Notes: a model not told the origin generated them from the sequence alone. DNA of 64,000 nt from Pseudomonadota bacterium (GCA_024743055.1 JANSXH010000004.1:195036-259035); one strand, 5' to 3'; shown: positions 8,714 through 18,435, counted from the first letter of the stretch. Program-made: numbers and translations.

Positions 8714-11700
8714 TTATTCAAGACCGTCGAGGGCCTCTTGCAACAGCAGATAGACCTTGCCAACGTCTGCGGTAATGAACGCATCTGACAGAAGCTCGGA
8801 ATGTTCGATTGATCCTGCCTCTGTCATGATTTCCCGAAACTCCGCAACATACTGATCCGTATAGCGGCGAAACTCGCCGTTATCCCGATACTTGCTTCTG
8901 ATCTGTTCTGCATCACGGGCCTTCAGGAGCTTGCGGGTGAAGATCCCCTTCTCGCCTTTGCGGTAGCGGCGCCAGAGATCGTCGGACAGGCTACTGTCGA
9001 GAATACGGCCCAAATCAATGGTCAGCGAATTCAGATTCTCAAGAACGAAGGCGGAAGATTTCATGAATTGCTCGTTCTGTATCTTACGCTTGTTCTCGCC
9101 GATTTTCTCTGCAAGCTGCCGAGCCTTTTCACCAGCCCTTGTTAAATTTTCTGTCTGCTTTTCGATCTTCATACCAGAGAGAATGGTCTCTTCCGCTGCC
9201 TTTTCCGCCGCGGATTTGAAGTTCCGGCTTTCTTCCTGAAGAATACCGGCCGACTTGCTCAACGTGGATTCAATTTGTTGAACAGAATCCGATAGCCGCT
9301 TTTGATGCTCATCAAATTGGGCGCTCAGTTCCCGGGCGTTGCTATTTGCCTGGGTAGTGAAATCGATGAGGTCCTTGGCATTACCGTAGAAGTCCTGAGC
9401 GGCACCTGATCCGACTTCCCTGACTTTCTCACTCGCCTCAGCAATTTTGGCAGAAACATCGTTCAGATCATCGTGAATATGTTTGCGGGTTTCATCAATG
9501 CCCTTTTTATGGCGCTCCAGTGCCTGATCTGCATACTGAATTCCTTTGATCATCAATTCACTGGCACGAGCGAATTCAACGGTTTTCTTTTGGAAACTAT
9601 CTCCGGCAACAGCCGCTCGATCGACGGAATCATCAAGCAAGGAAGATCTTTCCGTGAGGGACTGCTCGACTGTTTCAACCTGCCTCGCGAGTTGCTCAGC
9701 AATTTCTGAGAGAGCTTCAGTTTCCTGCTGAAGGATCTCTTCCATAGCTTCGGCATGTTCTTTCGCCCGTACGGAAATATCTGCGAGTTCTTCCATATGA
9801 ACCTTCGCCGACCCGCTTGCTTCATTTATATTGGCGAGGGATGACCGGGTAACATCCGCCAATTGGCTCCCCTGACTTTCAGCTTTTGAAGCTGCCAGGT
9901 TGAGCTGTTCAATATGATCTGACGCCTTATCGCCCATGGCTCGCAATTCAGCTGAGGCCCGCTCCGCCGTTTTTGCAAGTTCAGCAGTTTGAGAATGAGC
10001 CGCCTCCCCTGACTGTCTTGCTTGCTGGGAAGCCCGCTCCGCTGTTGCCATCAGGTCCTGATGATAGCGGATTGCCTCTTCTATGGCGGCTGTCAGTTTG
10101 ACTTGAGACTGCTCCGCGGAAGCCGCAATTTCTTTTTGCCGCTTGTCCAGCTGTTCGGACGCAGAACCAATGGCACGAGAGGCCTTGTCAGCGCTCATCT
10201 CAACATCGGCACTCTCGCGACGGAGTTCCTCACTTGCTTCCCGCAAACTTCCTGTCGCCTTTTCAGAAACTTCGTTGAGGTTTTCAGCCTGTCGCTGTAG
10301 CGCGGTTCCGGCATTGTCAATTTCGCTATTGGTCTTAGAACTGACCTCAGAGAGGGCAGCAACATCTTTTTCAAGCCGCGAACTGATCTCTTCTGACATT
10401 TCTAGTATTTGCTGAGATGCCTGTTCCAGGGAGGCAACCTGGCTGCGCAGCTGCTCCTGAATCTCGGTGGTCTTTTCTCCAGCAGCTTCAGAAGCTCCCG
10501 TCAATGTGGCGGCATGAGTAGCGATTTTTTCTCCGAGTTGATCGGCATTACGAAGTGATTTTTCACCCGCCGAATCTAAAAGCTCCTGCCCCTTATCAAG
10601 GGCCATATTCACTTCTTTCAATCCAGCTTCCGTTGATTTGAGTATTTCCTCCAGCTGAGTGGTCTCATCCCGCAACTGATTGCTGGAATGCAACATTTGT
10701 TGAGTCATTTCGTCAGCTTTGCCTGTCAGGGAGACCGTATCCTGCTGCAATCGCGTCGCTGATTCCAGTACGCCGCTTTCAGCCTCCTTAGCAGATTTGA
10801 GAACGCCGCTCTCTTTACTTTCCAGATTTTCAATCGCTTTTTCGACATCTTCCGAGCTGCTGAGGAGAGTATTGCGAAGTGCCGTCAGACGGGTCACGCT
10901 TTCATCACTTGATATGCTGAGATCCGTCGTGCTCTGGAGCAACATATCTGTAGTTTTCGCAATTTCTGCTGTCGCCTTGTTAGACATCTCGATGATTTCT
11001 TGGCCCCGATCCTTAAGATGGTCAGCACCTTCATCAAGCCCGCTCCGAACTTTCTCTGTCGCAACGTTGAGATCATCTATTCGGGTCCGCAATGTATCTG
11101 TTGCTTTTTCCGTTTGCTCTAACGTTTCAGTGGCACCGCTGAAAATTTTCTGACTGGTTTCCTCCAGAATATGCGTGAGATCCTGTGATTTTTCGTCCGC
11201 CGTCTTGATCGCATCTTTCAATGCCTCGATCTGTGTCGAAATTGCTTCGCGAACCGCTGCGCTGCGCTTTTCAGTTTCCTCGGTTGCCTTGTTCAAATCA
11301 TGGGTCTGTAAGGTTATCGCCTTTTCGAGCCGCTCCCCTTGTGCATCTACCTGATCAATCAGCTCAGACAGCAAGGCATTGCGATTCTCAAGTTCTTCTT
11401 TCAGGCTGTCTGATGTTTTTATTAGGCCAGAGGTCACCTTTTTGGCCGATTTTCCCTGATCTGCCAGTTTGGAACTGGCTTCCTGAATACGGACCGCCGC
11501 GTTTTCAGTTTCTTCCTGAACAGAGCGGGTTTGACGCCTCAGTGTGTGCGTCAAGCTGGCAACGCGGGCTTCTGCTTCCGGTCCCGGATAGCCTAGCTCC
11601 GACATCAATTCATCAAGCGCAGCCCCTTTTAGCCGTGCCTCTGTTCCCTGCCTGAAATAAGCAAGGAGAAGCCAGATAAATGCAAGAGGTGCGAAAGTCC

Positions 11701-11944
11701 CAAGCAACAGGCCACCGATCTGTTGTGGTGGTATCTGCAAAACAGCGGGCCAACCGATTCTCGAATAAATGAAAAATCCGATGCCGGCCAGCCAAGTAAT
11801 TGTCGCAAGTATTCCTAATCCCAATAATAATTGTGACCCGAGAGATTGCCTCTTTTCCGCCGCTTTTTGCTCCTGTATTCCCAGTATCAAAGGGGCGTCT
11901 TTCTTACTGTCCAATCTTTCCTTTTCGGGATGCTCGTGCAACAT
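8714..11944 (-). CDS. Large two-TM coiled-coil protein (TipN-like architecture)
   Basis: The protein is about 1,076 residues. After a short charged N-terminus there are two hydrophobic segments (roughly residues 45-65 and 80-105), then some 800 residues of almost continuous Glu/Lys/Ala/Ser-rich heptad sequence. A final non-repetitive domain of about 150 residues begins around NEQFMKSSAFVLENLNSL. Two membrane spans followed by a giant coiled coil resemble the alphaproteobacterial polarity protein TipN, but I cannot confirm homology. Chemoreceptor-like or other cytoskeletal coiled-coil proteins are alternatives. I place the start at 11944 because AGGAGA lies 6-7 bases before that ATG; the longer frame from 11983 has no such site. 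Confidence 0.7.
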   Translation of the reverse strand: MLHEHPEKERLDSKKDAPLILGIQEQKAAEKRQSLGSQLLLGLGILATITWLAGIGFFIYSRIGWPAVLQIPPQQIGGLLLGTFAPLAFIWLLLAYFRQGTEARLKGAALDELMSELGYPGPEAEARVASLTHTLRRQTRSVQEETENAAVRIQEASSKLADQGKSAKKVTSGLIKTSDSLKEELENRNALLSELIDQVDAQGERLEKAITLQTHDLNKATEETEKRSAAVREAISTQIEALKDAIKTADEKSQDLTHILEETSQKIFSGATETLEQTEKATDTLRTRIDDLNVATEKVRSGLDEGADHLKDRGQEIIEMSNKATAEIAKTTDMLLQSTTDLSISSDESVTRLTALRNTLLSSSEDVEKAIENLESKESGVLKSAKEAESGVLESATRLQQDTVSLTGKADEMTQQMLHSSNQLRDETTQLEEILKSTEAGLKEVNMALDKGQELLDSAGEKSLRNADQLGEKIATHAATLTGASEAAGEKTTEIQEQLRSQVASLEQASQQILEMSEEISSRLEKDVAALSEVSSKTNSEIDNAGTALQRQAENLNEVSEKATGSLREASEELRRESADVEMSADKASRAIGSASEQLDKRQKEIAASAEQSQVKLTAAIEEAIRYHQDLMATAERASQQARQSGEAAHSQTAELAKTAERASAELRAMGDKASDHIEQLNLAASKAESQGSQLADVTRSSLANINEASGSAKVHMEELADISVRAKEHAEAMEEILQQETEALSEIAEQLARQVETVEQSLTERSSLLDDSVDRAAVAGDSFQKKTVEFARASELMIKGIQYADQALERHKKGIDETRKHIHDDLNDVSAKIAEASEKVREVGSGAAQDFYGNAKDLIDFTTQANSNARELSAQFDEHQKRLSDSVQQIESTLSKSAGILQEESRNFKSAAEKAAEETILSGMKIEKQTENLTRAGEKARQLAEKIGENKRKIQNEQFMKSSAFVLENLNSLTIDLGRILDSSLSDDLWRRYRKGEKGIFTRKLLKARDAEQIRSKYRDNGEFRRYTDQYVAEFREIMTEAGSIEHSELLSDAFITADVGKVYLLLQEALDGLE

Positions 11945-12034
11945 CAACTGTCTCCTGCAAAATACGGCGAGAGAGTCCTGCAAAAACAGCGTTACGTCAA
12001 GTTTTCAAATATGCCGAAATTGTGGCATGAGGGG

Positions 12035-13177
12035 TTATTTTATGACCCCGGCAGCCATCAGCTCATCAATTTTTTGCTGATCGATCCCCCAATCCCGCAT
12101 GGCTTCCTCTGTATGCTCCCCGGGCAAGCAGGGCGGTCCTTGAATTTCCGGGACAGTTCTACTGAATCTCGGTGCCGGTGCGGGCTGCACAATGTCGTCA
12201 TGTGTCACAAAGGTTTGCCGATGTTTATTATGAGGATGCTCCGTCGCCTCAACGATGGAAAGAACAGGCGCATAACAAACATCTGTCCCACCGAGAATCT
12301 CATCCCATTCATCTCTTGTTTTGGTCTTGAATACGGCGGCGAGTTTTTCTTTGAACATCGGCCAGCTTTCCTTATCCATCTGTGGAGGCAGATCTTCCTT
12401 GTCGAGCCCAGTGAGCTCCAAAAGCAATTTATAGAATTTAGCCTCGATGGAGCCGATAGAGATATGCTTTCCGTCTGACGTCTCATAGACATTGTAGTAA
12501 TGGGCACCCGTATCCAGGATATTGACCCCTCGTTCATCTTTCCACATCCCTGCGGCCATCAATCCGAAGAAAGTTGTCATCAGGGAAGCCGCACCATCGA
12601 CCATGGCCGTATCAACCACCTGACCTTTTCCGGATTTCTGTGCTTCCAAGATCCCGCTGACCAGGCCAAGGGCCAAGTAAAGGGCACCTCCCCCAAAGTC
12701 ACCGACAAGATTCAAAGGCGGAACAGGAGCGCCATCCTTCGGTCCTATTGCATGCAGGACACCTGATAAGGCGATATAGTTGATGTCATGTCCCGCATCC
12801 TTTGCCATAGGGCCGTCTTGCCCCCATCCGGTCATCCGACCATAGACAAGCTTTGGGTTGCGAGCCAAAGCAACGTCAGGGCCGAGGCCTAATCGCTCCA
12901 TCACGCCAGGGCGAAATCCCTCAATCAAACCATCTGCTTCTTCAATCAGGCTAAGGACGAGTTCCCGCCCTTCTTCAGTCTTGGTATCAACAGAAATGGA
13001 GCGCCGGCTTCGCATCAACAAGCTGAATTTCGAATTTGCCAGAGTACCAAGGCCCGCGTCGACCAACCGATCGATCCGGACGATCTCGGCCCCGAGATCC
13101 GCCAGCAGCATGGCACACATCGGTCCCGGCCCAATTCCACCCATTTCAACAAATTTATATCCAGCTAACGGTCCCAT
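12035..13177 (-). CDS. CaiB/BaiF family protein, alpha-methylacyl-CoA racemase type
   Basis: This 380-residue protein begins like class III CoA transferases (GYKFVEMGGIGPGPMCAMLLADLG cut here to its key pattern: Gly-Pro-Gly-Pro, then LADLGA). It carries AGHDINYIALSG and NLVGDFGGG. In alpha-methylacyl-CoA racemases the His and Asp of these two motifs are the catalytic pair that swap the alpha proton, so a racemase is favoured over a transferase. Its role would be to invert 2-methyl-branched acyl-CoAs before beta-oxidation. It is a single gene between two unrelated minus-strand genes. Confidence 0.83.
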   Translation of the reverse strand: MGPLAGYKFVEMGGIGPGPMCAMLLADLGAEIVRIDRLVDAGLGTLANSKFSLLMRSRRSISVDTKTEEGRELVLSLIEEADGLIEGFRPGVMERLGLGPDVALARNPKLVYGRMTGWGQDGPMAKDAGHDINYIALSGVLHAIGPKDGAPVPPLNLVGDFGGGALYLALGLVSGILEAQKSGKGQVVDTAMVDGAASLMTTFFGLMAAGMWKDERGVNILDTGAHYYNVYETSDGKHISIGSIEAKFYKLLLELTGLDKEDLPPQMDKESWPMFKEKLAAVFKTKTRDEWDEILGGTDVCYAPVLSIVEATEHPHNKHRQTFVTHDDIVQPAPAPRFSRTVPEIQGPPCLPGEHTEEAMRDWGIDQQKIDELMAAGVIK

Positions 13178-13250
13178 TCTTTTTTCCTTTTTATTTGTCC
13201 CGGTTATTTAGGGTGCAGTTTAAACCGACTGTGCGCGATCTGTCATCCCT

Positions 13251-14519
13251 CTATAGCAATACAATTTGCTTCAGTTTGCGTAAATAAACCGCAATTAAAA
13301 GAGCAAGCAAACAAGCAGCTGCCATATAAAAATAGGCGAAAGACGCAAATTCCTGATAAAGGAAACCGGAAAGAAACAGACCCCCACCCATAATAATCCC
13401 AATTGAGATTGCAGAATACAGGCCCTGGGCCCTTGCTGATACTTCCTGTGGCACTTTTTCGGCAATGAAGCGCATTGCTCCTAAATGAGCTGCAGCGAAA
13501 GTCAGCCCATGAAAGGCTTGAACAACCACTAAGGTTTCCAGGCCAGGCTCAAAGGCCATGGCAACCCAGCGCAACAGTCCGGCTATTGCACCAAGTGACA
13601 AGAGGGCGACCGGACTGAAGTTTACAAAAAGTCTCTTTGCGAAGGCAAAGAGGAGGATTTCGACAAATACGCCTTCCGCCCATAAAAATCCGATGGCCGC
13701 GTCAGAAATACCTTGCGACTGCCACTGCAAGGTGCCCGAGGAATATAAGACAGCATGGCTTGCTTGCACCAGCCCCGCCATAACAACGAAACCCAGAAAT
13801 CCTTTGTTCCTAAGCAAACGTCGCAGTCCGCGCTTGGTTGGCTGTGCTTCAGATTTTTCGATTTCAGGCAAAAACAGACTGCAGAGGACAAGTAGAAGCA
13901 ATGATGCCGTGATCATCACGGGAATAAAATCCGGGGAGCGTCCCGTAAGTAGCTGACCCCCAAAAACGGAAGCAAGAATAAACGTAATCGATCCCCATAG
14001 CCTGATGCGAGCATAATCAATTTGGTGAGTTTGTGAGAGTGTTAGAACCAGGTTGTCGGCCAGTGGCGTGAATGAGGAAAAGAAAATGCCGATCAGGAGT
14101 GCCACGATCAGGATTTCCCAAAATCCATCGACGAGAAAGTAAATATTGAACAGCCCGAAACAGATGATAGCCAGTATTACAAGCGGCGCTTTCCGTTTGC
14201 CGAAATGATCGGCAGTACCCGCAATCAAGGGAGTGAAGACAACCTTGACCCAGACCGGGGCCGCCAAGACGATTCCGATCTCCTGCAAGTTCAACCCTTT
14301 AAATTCGAGCCAAACCGGCCAAAAGGGCAGTTGGAATCCGATGGTCAGAAACAATGCTCCATATAACGGAGCCAGTCGGAAAGACAGGATCTGGCGGGCA
14401 GATAGAAACGCAGGCAATCGGGGATCTTTCAAAAAGCCGAAGGAATCCAACAGTAAGCAGATAGTTTGCTTGAGTAAAGATAAGCGGTTTGTTTCATAAT
14501 TATTTGCGTATGTTGCCAT
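13251..14519 (-). CDS. MFS transporter, HcaT/3-phenylpropionate permease-like
   Basis: The 422-residue protein has about 12 hydrophobic segments. The block FQLPFWPVWLEFKGLNLQEIG with the downstream DHFGKRK motif is typical of the MFS_1-like group that includes HcaT. Family homology usually begins near SFRLAPLYG (about residue 46), so the first 45 residues may be an over-extended N-terminus, although no good ATG occurs closer. The substrate is unknown, and membership of this family does not prove phenylpropionate transport. Confidence 0.78.
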   Translation of the reverse strand: MATYANNYETNRLSLLKQTICLLLDSFGFLKDPRLPAFLSARQILSFRLAPLYGALFLTIGFQLPFWPVWLEFKGLNLQEIGIVLAAPVWVKVVFTPLIAGTADHFGKRKAPLVILAIICFGLFNIYFLVDGFWEILIVALLIGIFFSSFTPLADNLVLTLSQTHQIDYARIRLWGSITFILASVFGGQLLTGRSPDFIPVMITASLLLLVLCSLFLPEIEKSEAQPTKRGLRRLLRNKGFLGFVVMAGLVQASHAVLYSSGTLQWQSQGISDAAIGFLWAEGVFVEILLFAFAKRLFVNFSPVALLSLGAIAGLLRWVAMAFEPGLETLVVVQAFHGLTFAAAHLGAMRFIAEKVPQEVSARAQGLYSAISIGIIMGGGLFLSGFLYQEFASFAYFYMAAACLLALLIAVYLRKLKQIVLL

Positions 14520-14581
14520 AGTCTGGCTAAATTGATCGGTAATAGTAGGAAATCTCTTAATCCATATGGGGCATGCAGATC

Positions 14582-15433
14582 ATGGGAAAAATAATTGGCG
14601 GAATTCTCGCGGCCATCATCGTAATCATCGCGGTTGTTATCGCAGTTTTTTACTTCAATATCGATAAGGTCATCATTGCGGCGGTCGAAGGATATGGTTC
14701 GGAAGTAACAAAAACAGATGTTGTCCTGGAAGAGGTTGACCTTGATCTCACCAGCGGTAAAGGGGCCTTAAAAGGCTTTAGTATCGGCAATCCATCTGGC
14801 TTTGAAAGCGGTGATGCCGTGGCCTTTGATGAGGTTTCCGTAGTTGTGAATATTGCCAATACCAATGACAAGCTGATCCATATTTCAGAAATTCGAGTGA
14901 ATCAGCCAGCAATTACCTATGAAGTCAACCAAACTTCCAACAATCTCGATACTATCAAGAAAAACGTTGATGATTTCCTCAAGGAAAACGGGCTCGCAGG
15001 TGATAGCCAAGCTAGTGAAAGCAGTTCGGAAGAAGGCCCGAAGGTCATCATAGATAACCTTTACATCAACGGCGGAAAGGTCAGCGTCAAAGCTCCGGCT
15101 TTGCTGAACCAGAAAGTCGAAGGGACGCTGCCCGATATTCATATGAAAGACATTGGCAAGGAAGATGGCGGGGAAAGCCCCGGTGAGATTGCTGCCAAGA
15201 TCGTCAATGAGATCTCAGGCAAAGCCATGGCCGTGGTGACTGATCTCGGCATCGGAAAAACCCTTGGAACTCTGCTCGATAATGCCGGTGATCTAGCCAA
15301 TAAAGTCGGTGTTGATAAGGCAGCTGGGGCCGCAGGAGAAGTTGCAAAAGATGCCGTAAAAGGGGCCGCTGGGGCTGTAGAAGGAGCTGCCGAGGGAGCC
15401 GGCAAAGGGCTCAAAAAGCTGTTTAATGACTGA
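14582..15433 (+). CDS. AsmA-like membrane-anchored protein of unknown function
   Basis: A single N-terminal membrane helix (GGILAAIIVIIAVVIAVFYF) is followed by a periplasmic region of about 260 residues. It shows the DLDLTSGKGALKGFSIGNP pattern common in AsmA/DUF748-type proteins. Such folds resemble lipid-transfer bridge proteins, but this one is short. The last 60 residues are Ala/Gly/Lys-rich with repeated AAGAAGEVAK-like turns. Two in-frame ATGs exist, at 14573 and 14582; a GGGG stretch is better spaced from the second. The MscS gene follows after 29 bp, suggesting one transcript. Confidence 0.65.
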   Translation: MGKIIGGILAAIIVIIAVVIAVFYFNIDKVIIAAVEGYGSEVTKTDVVLEEVDLDLTSGKGALKGFSIGNPSGFESGDAVAFDEVSVVVNIANTNDKLIHISEIRVNQPAITYEVNQTSNNLDTIKKNVDDFLKENGLAGDSQASESSSEEGPKVIIDNLYINGGKVSVKAPALLNQKVEGTLPDIHMKDIGKEDGGESPGEIAAKIVNEISGKAMAVVTDLGIGKTLGTLLDNAGDLANKVGVDKAAGAAGEVAKDAVKGAAGAVEGAAEGAGKGLKKLFND

Positions 15434-15462
15434 TTTAGCTTGGTATTGCTTGAGCGATAAAG

Positions 15463-16335
15463 ATGGAAACCGTCAACGAAAATATTGAAACCGTTTCTGT
15501 CTGGGTGGACTGGCTCATAGAATTTGGGATCGAGTATGGATTCCAGATTCTAGGGGCTTTAGTCTTCTTGCTGTTCGGTTTGATTGTAATCAACTGGATA
15601 GGCAATAAACTTTCCGCCTTGGCTCAGGCTAAAAACCTGGATGTCACCCTGTCTCAATTTATTGGCAGTGCAGTCAAATTTGTTCTGATTGTCCTGCTGA
15701 TTATCATTACTCTCGGTAACTTCGGGATCAGCATAGCCCCTCTGATTGCCTTGGCGGGCGCTGTCACCTTTGGTGCCACTCTTGCCTTACAGGGGCCTAT
15801 TTCAAACTTCGGGGCCGGTGTTGCCATTATTATTACCCGCCCGTTTGTTGTTGGAAATGTGGTTACGGTCCAGGGGGTAAGTGGAGTAGTGGATCGCATT
15901 ACACTTGGACTGACCTTTTTGACCGGTGAGGATGGAGAACAGATCGCCGTCCCTAACAAAGAGATTGTAGGCCAGGTCATTGTAAATTCCATGGAGCTTA
16001 GAATAATCGAAGGGAAGTTCTGTATCGCTTCAGATGAGGATGCAAATGCCGTCATCGAACTTGTCCGAAAGACCTTGCAAAAAGTTGAAGATATCAATCA
16101 AGAACAAGCTCCCCAGGTCGGCATTCAGGATTTCACTTATGGCGGACTCGTCATTGGCTATCGGGTCTGGGCGCCGGGTTTGACTTATTTTCTGGCGCGC
16201 TACTCTGTGAACGGCGCGGTATTCGATGCACTTACCAAGGAAGGGATCCATCTCTTGACTGTTGGTACGGCAGGCGTAATGATGCCGTCATTGGACGCGG
16301 AGGATACCTCACTCAGGCCACCACCAACCCTCTGA
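15463..16335 (+). CDS. Small-conductance mechanosensitive channel, MscS family
   Basis: The 290-residue protein has three N-terminal membrane segments. The pore-lining helix TM3 contains the Gly/Ala-rich pattern LAGAVTFGATLALQGPISNF. The beta domain follows, with RPFVVGNVVTVQGVSGVV and VPNKEIVGQVIVN, both hallmarks of MscS. It opens when membrane tension rises and lets solutes out during osmotic downshock. The length matches MscS (about 286 in E. coli). It lies downstream of the AsmA-like gene and upstream of the peroxidase gene on the same strand. Confidence 0.92.
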   Translation: METVNENIETVSVWVDWLIEFGIEYGFQILGALVFLLFGLIVINWIGNKLSALAQAKNLDVTLSQFIGSAVKFVLIVLLIIITLGNFGISIAPLIALAGAVTFGATLALQGPISNFGAGVAIIITRPFVVGNVVTVQGVSGVVDRITLGLTFLTGEDGEQIAVPNKEIVGQVIVNSMELRIIEGKFCIASDEDANAVIELVRKTLQKVEDINQEQAPQVGIQDFTYGGLVIGYRVWAPGLTYFLARYSVNGAVFDALTKEGIHLLTVGTAGVMMPSLDAEDTSLRPPPTL

Positions 16336-16386
16336 AACAAGGCCCTTTCCAACTCGTCAAACCATTAACAGGATGTGACCTTACCT

Positions 16387-17283
16387 ATGGAAAATGCGCA
16401 AGCAGGGATTTTTATTGAAGGTACTGCATTTAATCGTTTCCTTGAGTTTTCCCTAAAGCCGGAAGTTTCGACCTTTTCGTTGAAAGCAGCACTCAAAGAT
16501 GTCGTTCAATTCGATCTGGACAACACACATAAACCACCACATGTTGTCTGGGGATTTGGACCTGCAGTTGCGACAGAACTGTTTGAGGGAAATATCCCGG
16601 ATGACTTGTTGGATTTTCCAGGTTATGGCAACGGGACTCTCACGGCTGCAGCAACCCAGCGAGATCTTATCATGTGGGTCCATGGTGGGCACGAAGATGA
16701 CGTGTTCGATTGCACCAGGGAACGCTATAGTGCGCTCCGTGACCTCTGTGATCTAGATCTGGAAATAGTTGGCTTCAAATATAAAAAGGACCACGATCTG
16801 ATTGGCTTCGAAGATGGTACGGCAAATCCGAAAACGGATGATGCCCGCATTGCAGCAGCATTAAACGAAAATAGCGGCTCGATCCTTCTGACCCAAAAAT
16901 GGATCCATAACCTCTCAAAATTTGATTCCTTATCTGTGCCGGAACAGGAACAAGTTGTCGGACGGACGAAATACGAGAATTTAGAATTGGAGGGTGACGA
17001 TATGCCACCTACATCCCATGTTAGCCGCACGGATGTGGACGTAGATGGGATCGCTCAAAAAGTATATCGTCGCAGTGCACCGTTCGGCACTATGCATGAG
17101 CATGGCCTTTACTTTGTCTCTTTTGCCACTGCGCTTTCTCGCCATGATATCCAGCTGAAGCGTATGTATGGTTTGACAGAAGACGGCCTCAAAGATCGGC
17201 TGACGGAGTTTTCTCAAGCTGTTACTGGATCTTACTGGTATGTCCCGCCCGTATCCGAATTACAAATTCTTATCCAGCCCTGA
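16387..17283 (+). CDS. Dyp-type heme peroxidase (YfeX-like)
   Basis: The diagnostic GFEDGTANP motif (GxxDG with the catalytic Asp) lies about halfway along. SHVSR followed by VYRRSAPFG fits the proximal heme His and nearby Arg region of the bacterial YfeX/B-type group. At about 300 residues the length is normal. It has no Tat or Sec signal, so it is probably cytoplasmic. Dyp peroxidases oxidise dyes and phenolics with H2O2; the physiological role is usually unclear. The start could be the GTG at 16375 or the ATG at 16387; I chose the ATG, although neither has a well-spaced ribosome site. Confidence 0.9.
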   Translation: MENAQAGIFIEGTAFNRFLEFSLKPEVSTFSLKAALKDVVQFDLDNTHKPPHVVWGFGPAVATELFEGNIPDDLLDFPGYGNGTLTAAATQRDLIMWVHGGHEDDVFDCTRERYSALRDLCDLDLEIVGFKYKKDHDLIGFEDGTANPKTDDARIAAALNENSGSILLTQKWIHNLSKFDSLSVPEQEQVVGRTKYENLELEGDDMPPTSHVSRTDVDVDGIAQKVYRRSAPFGTMHEHGLYFVSFATALSRHDIQLKRMYGLTEDGLKDRLTEFSQAVTGSYWYVPPVSELQILIQP

Positions 17284-17408
17284 CTTGGCAGTATAGCTGA
17301 ACAAACTGAAATTCCGGTTACTTTGTTCTGGTTTTCGCGATACCATGCTTTCAAATGTAGTAAATAGGCATATATAAAAAACATGAGCAGAGTATCAGGA
17401 TCGATCAT

Positions 17409-17549
17409 ATGAAATACTGTCTATTTGTCGGCTTAATCGTCATCTTGACGGGGTGTCAGAATTTCTCCATCAATAATCCCAACCCTTATAGTGAGTATAA
17501 TTACAGATACTCAGAATGCTGCTATGAAGGTAACTTGCCGCGGCCATAG
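17409..17549 (+). CDS. 46-residue putative lipoprotein
   Basis: A short frame starts with ATG preceded by AGGA at 8 bases and ends at TAG. The product has a hydrophobic signal segment ending in a lipobox, LTGC (Cys at residue 16). A mature part of 31 residues follows, rich in Asn, Tyr and Ser, with a Cys pair (ECCYEG). Sec export and lipid modification are inferred from the lipobox. I do not recognise the family. It is followed 61 bp later by the PAP2 gene. Confidence 0.6.
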   Translation: MKYCLFVGLIVILTGCQNFSINNPNPYSEYNYRYSECCYEGNLPRP

Positions 17550-17610
17550 GGCTGCTTAGACAGAACCTGTTTCTTTTAATTCTCCCAAGACTTGAAATGA
17601 CATCTTCGTA

Positions 17611-18351
17611 ATGAAAATATTTGGTACGTCTGAAGGCTGGCATGTGGGCAGAATAATCGCGTGCCATATCCTGGCTTTCCTGATTGGAATGACGATGCTT
17701 TGGCAACCTCTTGCCGATATTTGGCACATCGTCAGTGCCGAGGTTTTTTATATCGTCAATGGTTCGCTTTTCTGGCAACACTGGTGGGCTGTGCTATGGG
17801 CAGCCCTGAATACGGGCACCTTTGATATTGTCGGTGCCGTCCTGATGTTTCTTCCCTCTGTCTGGTATGTATTCTATGGCAAGGAGTATGCGTTTGAGGA
17901 GCGTCTGGCCCGCGCCAGCGTTGCCTGGGCGGGTGTCATCGTCACCGTCATAATTTCCAAACAAATTTTGCCGGAGATAGTTTTCCATAGTCCCTCCCTT
18001 ACTCTGGAACCAGCTGCGCTCCTTAATGAAATGGTTCCGTCAATCGATGCTAAATGGGAATCCAAAAACAGTTTTCCGGGTGATCATGCTGTTGCAGCCT
18101 TTGCATTTGTCGGGCTGTGTTTCATGCTTTTGGACCGGCAGACAGCCTGGATTTCGGCTTTGTTCGGCATCCTCTATTCTGTACCCCGGCTGTTTTCGGG
18201 GGCGCATTGGTTGAGTGATGAACTTGTAGGTGGAGGTATTGCCTTGTTCGTTGCCCTTGGTTGGACAACCAATATTCCGTCCCTCACCTGGTCTCGGGCC
18301 ATTTGGCTTCGACTTCTAGGCCTCCTCAATAAGGCTAAGGGCACCTCCTAA
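17611..18351 (+). CDS. PAP2-family membrane phosphatase
   Basis: The 246-residue protein has about six hydrophobic segments. Two of the three PAP2 phosphatase motifs are clear: SFPGDH at residues 154-159 and R193-LFSGAH-W-LSDE with His199 and Asp203. The first motif (KxxxxxxRP) is not evident, as is common in divergent members. Family members remove phosphate from lipid phosphates such as undecaprenyl pyrophosphate, phosphatidylglycerol phosphate or lipid A. Which substrate applies here is not readable. The active site would face the periplasm. Confidence 0.82.
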   Translation: MKIFGTSEGWHVGRIIACHILAFLIGMTMLWQPLADIWHIVSAEVFYIVNGSLFWQHWWAVLWAALNTGTFDIVGAVLMFLPSVWYVFYGKEYAFEERLARASVAWAGVIVTVIISKQILPEIVFHSPSLTLEPAALLNEMVPSIDAKWESKNSFPGDHAVAAFAFVGLCFMLLDRQTAWISALFGILYSVPRLFSGAHWLSDELVGGGIALFVALGWTTNIPSLTWSRAIWLRLLGLLNKAKGTS

Positions 18352-18435
18352 CCAGTTATCGTCCTTATGCTTTTAAAACCCCTTGTCTTTGCTATAGTTT
18401 TTTAAATTGATCCTATTCAGAAGAAGAGGCCAGCA

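Noticed and set aside
9018..11795. Several plus- and minus-strand frames inside the coiled-coil gene
   Set aside because: They overlap a long frame with strong coiled-coil coding character and have low-complexity products, typical of shadows.
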